DNA of 64,000 nucleotides, from NCBI GenBank assembly GCA_964467805.1, contig CAYXSU010000001.1, positions 62,001 to 126,000 of the forward strand. Direction: 5' to 3'. The stretch's first letter is position 1. Every line of letters begins with the position of its first letter. The translations under genes and the position numbers were made by a program. Below the pieces are notes generated by a model that did no database searches, was not told where the DNA came from, and worked only from the letters and a program-made list of their open reading frames with translations. This DNA is from Pontimonas sp964467805. Lineage in GTDB: Bacteria; Actinomycetota; Actinomycetes; Actinomycetales; Microbacteriaceae. Shown here piece after piece: positions 1 through 8,232 of the stretch.

Positions 1-776
1 TGCTGGGGGTTAGGGAGGTCTATGCCATGGGCGGAGCCGGCGCCATCGCAGCCTTGGCCTATGGTGTGCCTGAGCTTGGTTTGCGTCCCGTATCGGTGAT
101 TACCGGTCCCGGTAATCGCTTCGTTGCCACAGCCAAGCGCCTTGTTCACGGCGTTGTGGGCATCGATTCTGAGGCTGGACCCACTGAGATAGGCATCATT
201 GCCGATGACACTGCTCACCCGGAATATGTTGCTGCCGATCTCATTTCGCAGGCGGAGCATGACGAGTTGGCATCTGCGGTTCTCATCACGACGTCGATGG
301 AGCTTGCCGAACGGGTGACGAAGGCACTAGAGAGGCGGGCTCAGGCCACCAAGCATGCCTCTCGGGTTCGTACCTCATTGGTGGGGGAGCAGTCAGCAAT
401 CTTTGTGGTTGATTCCCTGGATCATGCCGTGATGATCTCAAATGCTCTCGCTCCGGAACACCTCGAAGTGATGGTGGAGAACCCCGAGGACATCCTTGAG
501 CGTTTGACTGATGCGGGGGCCATTTTTGTCGGTGATTACACACCAGTGAGTGCGGGGGACTATCTCGCAGGCTCCAACCACGTGTTGCCCACGGGCGGAG
601 CCAGCCGCTTTAGTTCGGGGCTATCACCAGCAACATTCCTGCGCAGCCAGCAAATTGTTGACTATGACAAGGCAGCTCTGGGACAGGTCGCCGACAAGAT
701 TGTGACTTTTGCCGAGGCTGAAAACCTTCCTGCCCACGGTGAGGCCGTCACAGCACGATTCGACGAAGGTCTCTAG
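1..776 (+). CDS. hisD: Histidinol dehydrogenase, C-terminal part (5' end outside window)
   Basis: Catalyses the last two steps of histidine synthesis, L-histidinol to L-histidine with NAD+, as a zinc-dependent cytosolic enzyme. The reading frame is open from base 3, so the gene enters from the left edge and only about the last 258 residues are present. Family landmarks are visible in order: GGAGAIAALAYG, the nucleotide-site stretch ITGPGNRFVATAK, the zinc/substrate residues in SQAEHDE, the catalytic Glu-His pair in APEHLEV, the Asp in GDYLAGSNH and the C-terminal His in LPAHGEAV. All catalytic positions expected in this part are intact. It is followed after 29 bases by nrdR, which is functionally unrelated. 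The ATG at base 27 is internal and not the start. Confidence 0.96.
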   Translation, partial: LGVREVYAMGGAGAIAALAYGVPELGLRPVSVITGPGNRFVATAKRLVHGVVGIDSEAGPTEIGIIADDTAHPEYVAADLISQAEHDELASAVLITTSMELAERVTKALERRAQATKHASRVRTSLVGEQSAIFVVDSLDHAVMISNALAPEHLEVMVENPEDILERLTDAGAIFVGDYTPVSAGDYLAGSNHVLPTGGASRFSSGLSPATFLRSQQIVDYDKAALGQVADKIVTFAEAENLPAHGEAVTARFDEGL

Positions 777-805
777 CGGTTACTTGTCTATAGGCTTAGC
801 CCACC

Positions 806-1270
806 ATGTATTGCCCTTTTTGCCGCCACCCGGATAGTCGGGTCATCGACTCGCGAACCAGCGACGATGGCCTCTCGATTCGCAGGCGTCGACAGTGCCC
901 GGAGTGTGGACGACGGTTTTCAACACTCGAAACAGCGAGCCTGAGTGTCATTAAGCGTAGTGGCGTCACAGAGCCTTTCTCGCGGGAGAAGATTGCCGCG
1001 GGAGTGAAAAAGGCCTGCCAGGGTAGGCCAGTGACAGATCAGGATCTGGCGCAACTCGCTCAACGGGTGGAAGAAACAATCCGCCAGACTGGGGCATCCC
1101 AGGTTGATGCCAACGAGATTGGGCTATCGATTCTGGAACCGTTGCGCGAGCTTGATGAGGTGGCTTACCTACGGTTCGCCTCGGTCTATCAAGCTTTTGA
1201 TTCGCTCGAGGACTTTGACAACGCAATCAGCGCGCTGCGCGCCAGTGCCCCTGCTAAGGATGAGGCGTGA
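806..1270 (+). CDS. nrdR: Transcriptional repressor NrdR
   Basis: Zinc-ribbon/ATP-cone repressor of ribonucleotide reductase genes; it senses dATP/ATP and binds NrdR boxes upstream of nrd operons. The 154-residue product has the usual family length. A zinc ribbon lies at the N-terminus with Cys3, Cys6, Cys31 and Cys34, followed by the RRRRQCPECGRRF segment and then the ATP-cone domain from about residue 48 to 138. The ATG at 806 has no clear ribosome-binding site; TATAGG at 789-794 would place a transcript start only a few bases before the ATG. Its stop interlocks with the GTG start of pyrD (GTGA, 4 bases), so the two are probably translated in a coupled way. No NrdR box was found in this window, so its targets lie elsewhere. 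Confidence 0.96.
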   Translation: MYCPFCRHPDSRVIDSRTSDDGLSIRRRRQCPECGRRFSTLETASLSVIKRSGVTEPFSREKIAAGVKKACQGRPVTDQDLAQLAQRVEETIRQTGASQVDANEIGLSILEPLRELDEVAYLRFASVYQAFDSLEDFDNAISALRASAPAKDEA

Positions 1271-2298
1271 TCTACCAGGCTTTGTTCCGAGTACTCAAGC
1301 GCCTCGACCCTGAGTTCACCCACGAGTGGGGAATGCGCATTATTGCTTTCGCCGGAACGTGGCCGTTGCGGAGCATTCTTCGCAAGAAGACCGCGCCTGT
1401 CGCCTCTCTCAGAGTTCATGCTCTAGGACTGACTTTCGGTTCGCCCGTTGGATTGGCCGCTGGGTTCGACAAAAACGCGGTGGCGATTCGCGGGATGTAT
1501 GCACTGGGTTTCGATCATGTTGAGGTGGGCACGGTCACTGCCCTCCCTCAGGAGGGAAATCCCAAGCCCAGACTCTTTCGACTGCCTGAGAATCAGGCTC
1601 TGATTAATCGGATGGGTTTCAATAACGATGGCGCCCAGGTGGTCGCAGCAAGGCTTCGGGCGATTCGCGTCCAGGGCGGGGAGTTGCCCATCATCGGCGT
1701 AAACATAGGCAAGAGTCGGGTCACGGCGATCAGTGATGCGACCGCCGACTATGTGACAAGCACCACCCTGTTAGCTCCGCTTGCTGACTACCTCGTCGTG
1801 AACGTTAGCTCTCCGAATACCCCGGGCTTGCGGGGGCTCCAGCAGGAAAAGGAACTCACTCCGCTCCTCAAGGCGGTCAAGGCAGCCGCCGGAGAGACTC
1901 CGGTCTTGGTCAAGATTGCCCCGGATTTGGGTACTAAGGCAATCGCCTCAGTCTGCAAACTGGTGATGAAGTTGAGACTCCAGGGCATCGTTGCCACCAA
2001 TACGACCGTTTCGCGAGAAGGATTGAGTGCGGCGCCCCAGGAAGTTGCGCGCCTGGGTGAGGGTGGTCTTTCTGGTGCCCCGCTGCGGGAGCGTTCCTTG
2101 GAAGTCTTGGACTTGGTGCGCCAGATTTTGCCCCGTGAGGTCTGCGTTGTGTCCGTTGGTGGCGTATTCGATGGTGTGGATGTGGCGGAGCGGCTCGATG
2201 CCGGTGCAACGCTGGTTCAGGCATACACCGGTTTTGTTTACCGTGGTCCGCTTTTCGCGGCCAAGCTGACAAAGGAGCTGCAGGCCGCTAGGGCCTAG
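1267..2298 (+). CDS. pyrD: Dihydroorotate dehydrogenase, class 2 (quinone-dependent)
   Basis: Oxidises dihydroorotate to orotate in pyrimidine synthesis and passes electrons to membrane quinone. The 343-residue length and the N-terminal extension (about 45 residues before SPVGLAAGFDKN) identify the membrane-associated class 2 type rather than class 1. Landmarks are AAGFDKNAVAIRG, NRMGFNNDG, the catalytic-serine segment VNVSSPNTPGLRGLQ, and the FMN-phosphate segments VATNTTVSR and VSVGGVFDG near the C-terminus. The GTG start overlaps the nrdR stop by 4 bases. Its TAG stop at 2296-2298 shares the CTAG at 2295-2298 with the stop of the convergent DUF3043 gene, leaving no room for a terminator. 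Confidence 0.96.
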   Translation: MIYQALFRVLKRLDPEFTHEWGMRIIAFAGTWPLRSILRKKTAPVASLRVHALGLTFGSPVGLAAGFDKNAVAIRGMYALGFDHVEVGTVTALPQEGNPKPRLFRLPENQALINRMGFNNDGAQVVAARLRAIRVQGGELPIIGVNIGKSRVTAISDATADYVTSTTLLAPLADYLVVNVSSPNTPGLRGLQQEKELTPLLKAVKAAAGETPVLVKIAPDLGTKAIASVCKLVMKLRLQGIVATNTTVSREGLSAAPQEVARLGEGGLSGAPLRERSLEVLDLVRQILPREVCVVSVGGVFDGVDVAERLDAGATLVQAYTGFVYRGPLFAAKLTKELQAARA

Positions 2299-2837
2299 CT
2301 CGGCTTTTCGCCCCGCTTCACCTGAGGCTTGGGAAGACGTAGGCCTCGCATTTGAAGGGCGCGCATGGCTGAGTACCAGCGCACTCCATTCTCGACGTTC
2401 TCAACTCCGTACTTCGCGCGAAGACCCTTGCGAACTCTGTTACCGACCCAAATCGAATCAAGAACCGTCAGAAGAAAGAAGCCCCACAGAACGGAGATAG
2501 CGATGAACTGCGCTTCAAGCGAGGGCAGGAAAGTGGCAATGATGACAGCGAACATCACTGGGATCAAGAACTCGCCAAAGTTCCACCGGGCGTCCACGTA
2601 GTCTCTGGCCCATTTGCGCTGAGGACCTTTGTCGCGCTGGGGGAGAAATCGCTCCTCACCGTTGGCCATTCCGAGTCGCGCGCGCTCACGGCTAGCCGCC
2701 AGTTTGGCGCGAGCCTCCTTGCGATTGTTTGTCACAAGAGGCCGCTTGTGTTCAGCTTCGCGATCTTTGCGCCGAGGGGTCGGCCTGCCTTTGCCGGCGG
2801 CGTTCTCGGTGGAGTCGTCGTCGTGGGTCTGCGCCAC
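2295..2837 (-). CDS. DUF3043 family membrane protein
   Basis: A 180-residue actinobacterial membrane protein of unknown function. The first about 80 residues are very rich in Lys, Arg, Glu and Asp and probably cytoplasmic. Two adjacent hydrophobic helices follow at about residues 90-135 (FLIPVMFAVIIATFLPSL and ISVLWGFFLLTVLDSIWVG). A conserved-looking C-terminal segment with EVENGVRWYSAMRALQ-like character ends in a basic tail. The GTG start at 2837 has an AGG six bases upstream. The gene is divergent from the M20 peptidase gene, separated by 44 bases, and convergent with pyrD with interlocked stops. No function is claimed beyond family membership. Confidence 0.8.
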   Translation of the reverse strand: MAQTHDDDSTENAAGKGRPTPRRKDREAEHKRPLVTNNRKEARAKLAASRERARLGMANGEERFLPQRDKGPQRKWARDYVDARWNFGEFLIPVMFAVIIATFLPSLEAQFIAISVLWGFFLLTVLDSIWVGNRVRKGLRAKYGVENVENGVRWYSAMRALQMRGLRLPKPQVKRGEKPS

Positions 2838-2868
2838 AGGTCACCTCAATCTCGTGGGGAAGCTCCCC

Positions 2869-2874
2869 TAAGAT
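2869..2874 (+). promoter_or_regulatory. Predicted -10 element of leaderless M20 peptidase gene
   Basis: TAAGAT followed by seven bases and then the ATG at 2882. The expected transcription start coincides with the start codon, and no Shine-Dalgarno sequence is present in between. The -35 region is not recognisable. Confidence 0.5.
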
Positions 2875-2881
2875 TACCCGC

Positions 2882-4294
2882 ATGTCACGGGGGGAAAACT
2901 CAGCGTCGGAGGTTGCCGAGCTACGCACGCTCGTCGTTAGTGGAGCAGCCCAGCTCATGGCTGATTTAGCTGGCCTTATCCGTATCCCTTCCGTGTCGTG
3001 GCACGGCTTCGATCAGGCTCAGGTGGAAACCAGCGCGGCTCGCGTAGCGGAGCTCTTTCAATCGACAGGACTGTTTGGCCACGTTGGTGTCTACCGACAT
3101 CACGAGGGGGCGCCCGCTGTCATCGCCCGCCGAGAACCCGTGGGGGACGCTCCGACCGTCGTCCTCTATGCCCACCACGACGTTCAGCCCCCGGGGGAGG
3201 ATTCGCAGTGGGAAAGCCCCGCATTTGAGCCCACCCTCCGCGGTGGTCGCCTTTATGGGCGAGGGAGTGCAGACGACAAGGCCGGGATTGCGGTTCATCT
3301 TGGAGCTCTCCGGGCACTCGCAAGTCGTGAACCAGAGGGGTTCCGTCTAGGGGTTGTGGTTTTTATCGAGGGCGAAGAAGAAAACGGCTCGCCCTCCTTC
3401 GCCGGTTTCCTCAACGAACATCGTGGACTGCTCCAGGGCGACGTTATCATCGTCGCGGACTCAGATAACCCCTCCACTGAAACCCCCGCACTGACCATCA
3501 GTCTCCGTGGCAACGTGACCGCCACGCTTCGGGTCCGAACGCTCACCCACGCTGTGCACTCGGGGATGTTCGGCGGGGCACTCCCAGACGCCATGATGGC
3601 GTTTAGTGCCCTCGTTGCTTCGTTCTATGACAGTGAGGGTGGCCTCGCCATCAGAGGTTTAGAGGGTCGAGGGCCGGGTGAACCAGGTGAACCTGTGGGC
3701 GTCGGGCCAGAGGCGCCATTAGCGCAGGGGGTCAGGCCGGTGGGCCACGGGTCGCTGCCCCAACGACTCTGGCGCTCGGCAGCACTCACCATCACCGGGA
3801 TGGACCTGCCGAGTGTGGCGCACGCTTCGAACACACTCTTGCCGGAGGTCTCCGCCAAATTGTCTCTGCGCGTGCCACCAGGGATCACTTCAGCCTCAGC
3901 GCTGGCCGCACTGGAAGCCCATATTGCAGGACACATCCCCTTTGGCGCCCACTGGGAGCTGCACGATGTTTCGCTGGGAGAACCGTTCGCGCTTGATTCG
4001 TCTGCTCCGGCGCTCGAGCTTGCAGCGCAGGCCCTCGGTGAGGGGTTTGGCAAGGAAGCGGTCTATCAGGGTGTTGGCGGTTCTATTCCCTTTATTTCCC
4101 AACTGGCGGCGGCTTTTCCCGCCGCTCAGATACTGGTGACGGGAGTGGAAGATCCTGACACCCGCGCCCACAGCCCTAACGAGTCTCTGGATCTTCGAGT
4201 GTTCTGGAGAGCCTTGCTCTCTGAGGCGCTATTGCTGGCTGAGTTGAATCGCCGGGAAATCTCAGACTTGGCCAGGCTGAGCGCTCTAGAATAG
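2882..4294 (+). CDS. M20/M25/M40 family metallo-dipeptidase
   Basis: Zinc-dependent aminoacyl/dipeptide hydrolase of the M20 family, probably cytosolic. The 470-residue product shows the metal-site motifs in order: LYAHHDVQPPG (first His ligand and catalytic Asp), GRGSADDKAG (bridging Asp), and EGEEENGSP (catalytic Glu followed by a metal-binding Glu). A dimerisation lid domain lies in the middle and the final His ligand lies in DTRAHSPNESL. The reading frame is open to 2729, but the extra 51 residues are the reverse shadow of the DUF3043 gene; the ATG at 2882 is chosen because a -10 element ends seven bases before it. Substrate cannot be read from sequence. The stop lies 20 bases before the ErpA-type gene. 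Confidence 0.93.
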   Translation: MSRGENSASEVAELRTLVVSGAAQLMADLAGLIRIPSVSWHGFDQAQVETSAARVAELFQSTGLFGHVGVYRHHEGAPAVIARREPVGDAPTVVLYAHHDVQPPGEDSQWESPAFEPTLRGGRLYGRGSADDKAGIAVHLGALRALASREPEGFRLGVVVFIEGEEENGSPSFAGFLNEHRGLLQGDVIIVADSDNPSTETPALTISLRGNVTATLRVRTLTHAVHSGMFGGALPDAMMAFSALVASFYDSEGGLAIRGLEGRGPGEPGEPVGVGPEAPLAQGVRPVGHGSLPQRLWRSAALTITGMDLPSVAHASNTLLPEVSAKLSLRVPPGITSASALAALEAHIAGHIPFGAHWELHDVSLGEPFALDSSAPALELAAQALGEGFGKEAVYQGVGGSIPFISQLAAAFPAAQILVTGVEDPDTRAHSPNESLDLRVFWRALLSEALLLAELNRREISDLARLSALE

Positions 4295-4314
4295 GTCCGT
4301 TGGAAGGACATGAC

Positions 4315-4662
4315 ATGACCGACACTGTCAAAGAAGCTCACACGGTTGGCTTGACCGATCGTGCCGCTGAGAAAGTAAAGAGCCTCCTGGAACAAGAAGG
4401 CCGAGACGATTTGCGTCTGCGGGTTGCGGTTCAACCGGGAGGCTGCTCTGGCTTGATCTATCAGCTCTTTTTTGACGAACGTCTGATGGAAGACGACCTG
4501 GTCCGTGATTTCTCAGGTGTCGAACTTGTCGTGGACAAGATGAGCTCCCCGTATTTGGATGGCGCCTCAGTGGACTTCGAGGACACCATCCAAAAGCAGG
4601 GTTTCACGATTGACAACCCGAACGCGCAGGGTAGTTGCGCGTGCGGGGACAGCTTTAGCTAG
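4315..4662 (+). CDS. erpA: A-type iron-sulfur carrier protein (ErpA/IscA/HesB family)
   Basis: Scaffold or carrier that inserts Fe-S clusters into target proteins. The 115-residue product has the three conserved cysteines: Cys44 in GGCSG, and Cys108 and Cys110 in SCACGD near the C-terminus. An earlier TTG at 4300 is in frame, but the ATG at 4315 is preferred because GGAAGGA ends six bases before it. It lies directly upstream of the cytochrome oxidase genes, the usual actinobacterial position. It could equally be labelled IscA/SufA; the ErpA label follows from its being detached from the suf cluster (41.8-45.9 kb). Confidence 0.9.
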   Translation: MTDTVKEAHTVGLTDRAAEKVKSLLEQEGRDDLRLRVAVQPGGCSGLIYQLFFDERLMEDDLVRDFSGVELVVDKMSSPYLDGASVDFEDTIQKQGFTIDNPNAQGSCACGDSFS

Positions 4663-4766
4663 AACACAGCATTTCCCCAGCGCACACGCCTGCGTTCAGC
4701 CCTAACGCCAAGGGTGGATGGCATAGACTGGGGTTAACTCGGCGACTTATTGGTGAAAGGGAAGTT

Positions 4767-5627
4767 GTGCGTCTCGACCTCAAGCGCGGCCTGAAGGGCG
4801 CATCTCTACTCACCATTGTTTCCCTGGTTTTGGCCGGGTGTACTCAGCAGTCGATGCTCGGGTGGTTGCCCACAGAGCGAGGACTCACCAATCAGGTCGA
4901 CCGCGTCATCGATTTGTGGGTTGTTTCGTGGGTTGTTCTCCTCGTTGTCGGTGTCGTGACCTGGCTGCTGATTATTTGGGCTGCTGTCGTGTATCGCAGG
5001 CGCAAGGGCCAGACCGGTCTTCCCCAGCAGTTGCGCTACAACATGCCAATCGAGACCTTCTATACGATTGTCCCCCTGATCTTGGTGCTCGGTTTCTTCG
5101 CGTTCACTGCGCGTGACCAGACCGTCATTGAGGCTCCTCTGCCCTCGCCCGATGTGTCGATCGAGGTGTACGGCAAACGCTGGGCGTGGGACTTCAACTA
5201 CTTAACTGAGAACGTCTACTCCGCGGGTATTCAGGCTCAAGAGATTCCCGGCGGCGGAGTCGAGTCTGAGGTCCTTCCCAAGCTCTACTTGCCGGTGAAC
5301 AAGTCAGTGGAAATCAAGATCGAGTCTAGAGACGTTATTCACTCGTTCTGGGTCATCGACTTCCTCTACAAGAAGGACATGATTCCAGCCCGCACGAACT
5401 ACTGGTACTTCATTCCTCAGCAGGAGGGCGTTTTCCGGGGTAAGTGTGCCGAGCTGTGTGGTGAGTACCACTCCCTGATGCTTTTTGAAGTCCATGTCGT
5501 GTCCGAAGCTGAGTATCAGCGCCAGATTGGCGCTCTGCGTGCCGCGGGCAATGTCGGACGCCTTGGCCCCGAGCTCAACGTTTTGCAGAACCTTCCAGGC
5601 ACTACACCAGCGAGCGAAAGGGAGTAA
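4767..5627 (+). CDS. ctaC: Cytochrome c oxidase subunit II (aa3 type)
   Basis: Carries the dinuclear CuA centre that takes electrons from the cytochrome bcc complex and passes them to subunit I. The 286-residue product starts with a lipoprotein signal ending at LVLAGC (Cys25), followed by two membrane helices at about residues 45-75 and 92-115 and an outward copper domain. CuA ligands are visible: His in DVIHSFWVIDF, and Cys227, Glu229, Cys231, His235 and Met238 in KCAELCGEYHSLM. The GTG start at 4767 has AAAGGGA about five bases upstream. The stop lies three bases before ctaD. The upstream 104-base gap contains TAGACT at 4724-4729 as a possible -10, but no convincing -35. Confidence 0.97.
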   Translation: MRLDLKRGLKGASLLTIVSLVLAGCTQQSMLGWLPTERGLTNQVDRVIDLWVVSWVVLLVVGVVTWLLIIWAAVVYRRRKGQTGLPQQLRYNMPIETFYTIVPLILVLGFFAFTARDQTVIEAPLPSPDVSIEVYGKRWAWDFNYLTENVYSAGIQAQEIPGGGVESEVLPKLYLPVNKSVEIKIESRDVIHSFWVIDFLYKKDMIPARTNYWYFIPQQEGVFRGKCAELCGEYHSLMLFEVHVVSEAEYQRQIGALRAAGNVGRLGPELNVLQNLPGTTPASERE

Positions 5628-5630
5628 GAG

Positions 5631-7340
5631 ATGACCACCACAGCGCCCAGGCCTTCGGTCACGGAAACCCCGCAGGGTCTCTCTAATTCTCGTGTTGCCC
5701 GCAAAGGAAATGTTTTTGTCGACTGGCTAACCACCACCGACCACAAGAAGATCGGGTATCTCTACCTGATCACCTCTTTCGTGTACTTCCTTATCGGTGG
5801 AGTGATGGCGCTGGTAATTCGCGCCCAGCTGTTTGCCCCCGGTCTCGAAATCGTTGCGACGAAGGAGCAGTACAACCAGCTCTTCACCATGCACGGAACG
5901 ATCATGTTGCTGATGTTTGCGACGCCGCTTTTTGCCGGGTTCGCCAACGTCTTGATGCCCCTCCAGATCGGTGCGCCGGATGTTGCCTTCCCACGATTGA
6001 ACGCGCTGGCTTACTGGTTCTTTAACTTTGGTTCTCTGATTGCTGTCGCAGGGTTCTTGACGCCACAGGGTGCTGCGTCGTTCGGGTGGTTCGCATACAC
6101 GCCACTCTCTAGTCAGACTTTCTCGCCAGGTATCGGTGGAAACATGTGGGTCTTCGGCCTGGGCTTGAGTGGTTTTGGAACGATTCTCGGTGCGGTGAAC
6201 TTCATCACGACGATCATCACCATGCGCGTGCCAGGTATGACGATGTGGCGTATGCCCATCTTCACGTGGAACACGCTGGTGACCTCGATTCTCGTCATCC
6301 TCGCCTTCCCTGTGCTCGCGGCCGCCATGTTGGCCCTCGGTAGTGACCGGGTCTTTGGCTCCCACGTTTATGACGCGGCCAACGGTGGCGCCATCCTGTG
6401 GCAGCACCTCTTCTGGTTCTTTGGTCACCCTGAGGTCTACATCATTGCTTTGCCGTTCTTTGGCATCGTCTCTGAGATATTCCCGGTGTTCAGTCGCAAG
6501 CCGGTCTTTGGATACAAGACCCTGGTCTACGCGACGATTGCAATCGCCGCGCTGTCCATGACGGTGTGGGCCCACCACATGTACGTGACGGGTTCAGTCC
6601 TCTTGCCGTTCTTCGCGCTGATGACGATGCTGATTGCGGTGCCCACTGGAGTGAAGATCTTTAACTGGATCGGCACGATGTGGCGGGGTTCTGTGACTTT
6701 TGAAACGCCGATTGTCTATGCGCTGGGCTTCTTGATCTCGTTCGTCTTCGGTGGCCTGACCGGCGTAATCCTCGCGTCACCACCGCTCGATTTCCACGTC
6801 TCTGACTCCTACTTCGTTGTGGCCCACTTCCACTACGTGGTCTTTGGAACCGTCGTGTTCGCAATGTTCGCTGGGTTCTTCTTCTGGTGGCCTAAGTTCA
6901 CCGGAAAAATGCTCAACGAATCTCTTGGTCACATCCAGTTCTGGCTATTGTTTGTGGGCTTCCACATGACCTTCCTCATCCAGCACTGGCTGGGAGTCAT
7001 GGGCATGCCCCGTCGTTACGCCACCTACCTTCCAGAGGATGGCTTCACCTGGATGAACCAGCTCTCCACGGTGGGATCGGTTCTCTTGGCACTCTCGATG
7101 ATCCCGTTCTTCTTGAACGTGTATCTCACGGCGCGTAACGGTCAGAAGGTCACGGTCAACGACCCCTGGGGTTACGGTCGCTCTCTGGAATGGGCCACCA
7201 GTTGCCCACCTCCACGGCACAACTTCACGTCAATCCCGCGGATTCGCTCCGAGTCTCCTGCGTTTGACCTGAACCACCCAGAAGTCGATTTGCCGATCGC
7301 GATTGACTCGTCCAAGTCGGCCGCGAAGGCGAAAGGCTAG
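5631..7340 (+). CDS. ctaD: Cytochrome c oxidase subunit I
   Basis: Catalytic heme-copper subunit of the aa3 oxidase that reduces O2 to water and pumps protons. The 569-residue product has about 12 membrane helices. Key residues are intact: a heme a ligand His in FTMHGTIML, the His-Glu-Val-Tyr cross-linked copper site in FFGHPEVYIIALP, the CuB His pair in WAHHMYVTG, and the heme ligands in AHFHYVVFG. The D-channel Asn/Asp region and the C-terminal ATSCPPPRHNF segment are typical of actinobacterial enzymes. A GGGAG ends seven bases before the ATG. The gene is flanked by ctaC and ctaF with gaps of 3 and 2 bases, forming one transcription unit. Confidence 0.98.
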   Translation: MTTTAPRPSVTETPQGLSNSRVARKGNVFVDWLTTTDHKKIGYLYLITSFVYFLIGGVMALVIRAQLFAPGLEIVATKEQYNQLFTMHGTIMLLMFATPLFAGFANVLMPLQIGAPDVAFPRLNALAYWFFNFGSLIAVAGFLTPQGAASFGWFAYTPLSSQTFSPGIGGNMWVFGLGLSGFGTILGAVNFITTIITMRVPGMTMWRMPIFTWNTLVTSILVILAFPVLAAAMLALGSDRVFGSHVYDAANGGAILWQHLFWFFGHPEVYIIALPFFGIVSEIFPVFSRKPVFGYKTLVYATIAIAALSMTVWAHHMYVTGSVLLPFFALMTMLIAVPTGVKIFNWIGTMWRGSVTFETPIVYALGFLISFVFGGLTGVILASPPLDFHVSDSYFVVAHFHYVVFGTVVFAMFAGFFFWWPKFTGKMLNESLGHIQFWLLFVGFHMTFLIQHWLGVMGMPRRYATYLPEDGFTWMNQLSTVGSVLLALSMIPFFLNVYLTARNGQKVTVNDPWGYGRSLEWATSCPPPRHNFTSIPRIRSESPAFDLNHPEVDLPIAIDSSKSAAKAKG

Positions 7341-7342
7341 AC

Positions 7343-7759
7343 ATGAAGACCAACATTGTTGTTCTGTGGGTTCTGGCTGTCTATTTCTACGTGCTGACCG
7401 CGGTATACACGGTGTGGGCGATTATTGACACCGGGGTTGTCGAGTGGATCGGCACCATAGCTATTGGACTCAGTGGCATCCTCGCGAGCTTTATCGCCTT
7501 CTATCTTCAGGTTCAGTTGCGCAACCAGGGTGGTGATTTGCCCGAGGACCGCCTTGACGCTGACATCGACGATGGCGACCCGGAACTTGGCTTTTACAGC
7601 CCCTGGAGCTGGTGGCCGTTCATGCTGGCTGCCGGTGCGGCTTTGGCGTTTTTCGGTTTTGCTGTCGGTATTTGGGTGGCGCTCTACGCAATCCCGGTCG
7701 CGTTGATCGCGCTGGTCGGTTGGACTTACGAGTACTACCGAGGATATTTTGCCCGCTAA
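7343..7759 (+). CDS. ctaF: Cytochrome c oxidase subunit IV, actinobacterial type
   Basis: Small accessory subunit of actinobacterial aa3 oxidases, assembled in the bcc-aa3 supercomplex. The 138-residue product has four hydrophobic helices: two in the first 55 residues and two after about residue 80, separated by an acidic loop (EDRLDADIDDGDPE) and the conserved-looking FYSPWSWWPF. It begins two bases after ctaD, and its last 11 bases overlap the GNAT gene. Identification rests on size, topology and position directly after ctaD. Confidence 0.93.
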   Translation: MKTNIVVLWVLAVYFYVLTAVYTVWAIIDTGVVEWIGTIAIGLSGILASFIAFYLQVQLRNQGGDLPEDRLDADIDDGDPELGFYSPWSWWPFMLAAGAALAFFGFAVGIWVALYAIPVALIALVGWTYEYYRGYFAR

Positions 7760-8183
7760 CTCCGTCACGGTGCGCTACGCCACCGCCGCGGACGAGAAAG
7801 CCCTGTTGGGGCTCGTTGGGAAACTCGGGCACGTCATCCCGCTCGACCCCGCTGCCTTTGCCAAGTCCTTTGTCGTTGCTCTCGCAGACGCTCCGCGCAC
7901 GCTGATCCATGTCGCTGAAGTCGACGGCGCTGTAGCCGGCTACGCGCTCACCACGGTGTCCACCCTGCTCTATAGCAATGGTCCATCAGCTCAGCTGCAG
8001 GAGATTGCTGTGGATGACACTCTGCAAACCAGGGGAGTGGGTACAGCGCTTGTGCGAGCGGTGGAGGCTGACTGCCAGAAGCAGGGTGTCACACAGCTGA
8101 CGGTGGCTTCTCGGCGCGCAGGCGGCTTCTATGACCGTCTGGGCTACACCCAGCAAGCCGAATACATGAGACGACTCTTCTAG
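7749..8183 (+). CDS. GNAT-family N-acetyltransferase
   Basis: Acetyl-CoA-dependent acetyltransferase of unknown substrate, 144 residues. The fold is recognisable from the LQEIAVDDTLQTRGVGTALVR segment (motif A, acetyl-CoA pyrophosphate loop RGVGTA) and the C-terminal GFYDRLGYTQ segment. The TTG start at 7749 is inferred from the start of homologous sequence and a GAGGA just upstream; it overlaps the end of ctaF by 11 bases, so it is probably translated from the oxidase transcript. The gene is convergent with qcrB, 49 bases away. Nothing in the sequence links it to respiration beyond position. Confidence 0.85.
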   Translation: MPANSVTVRYATAADEKALLGLVGKLGHVIPLDPAAFAKSFVVALADAPRTLIHVAEVDGAVAGYALTTVSTLLYSNGPSAQLQEIAVDDTLQTRGVGTALVRAVEADCQKQGVTQLTVASRRAGGFYDRLGYTQQAEYMRRLF

Positions 8184-8203
8184 ACCTACTATTCGTTATC
8201 TGC

Positions 8204-8217
8204 AGGCGTCACCGCCT
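8204..8217. terminator. Possible bidirectional terminator hairpin
   Basis: AGGCG-TCAC-CGCCT forms a perfect 5-bp stem between the convergent GNAT gene and qcrB. No T-run follows in either direction, so this is a weak candidate. Confidence 0.3.
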
Positions 8218-8232
8218 ACCAGCGCTCCGTGG

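Noticed and set aside
2729..2881. N-terminal extension of the M20 peptidase
   Set aside because: These 51 residues lie over the start of the divergent DUF3043 gene and its leader, and have no M20 similarity; the ATG at 2882 fits the -10 position.
5727..6578. 283-residue minus-strand open frame inside ctaD
   Set aside because: Composition is that of a reverse shadow (many His, Arg, Glu, no hydrophobic core) of a conserved membrane protein gene.
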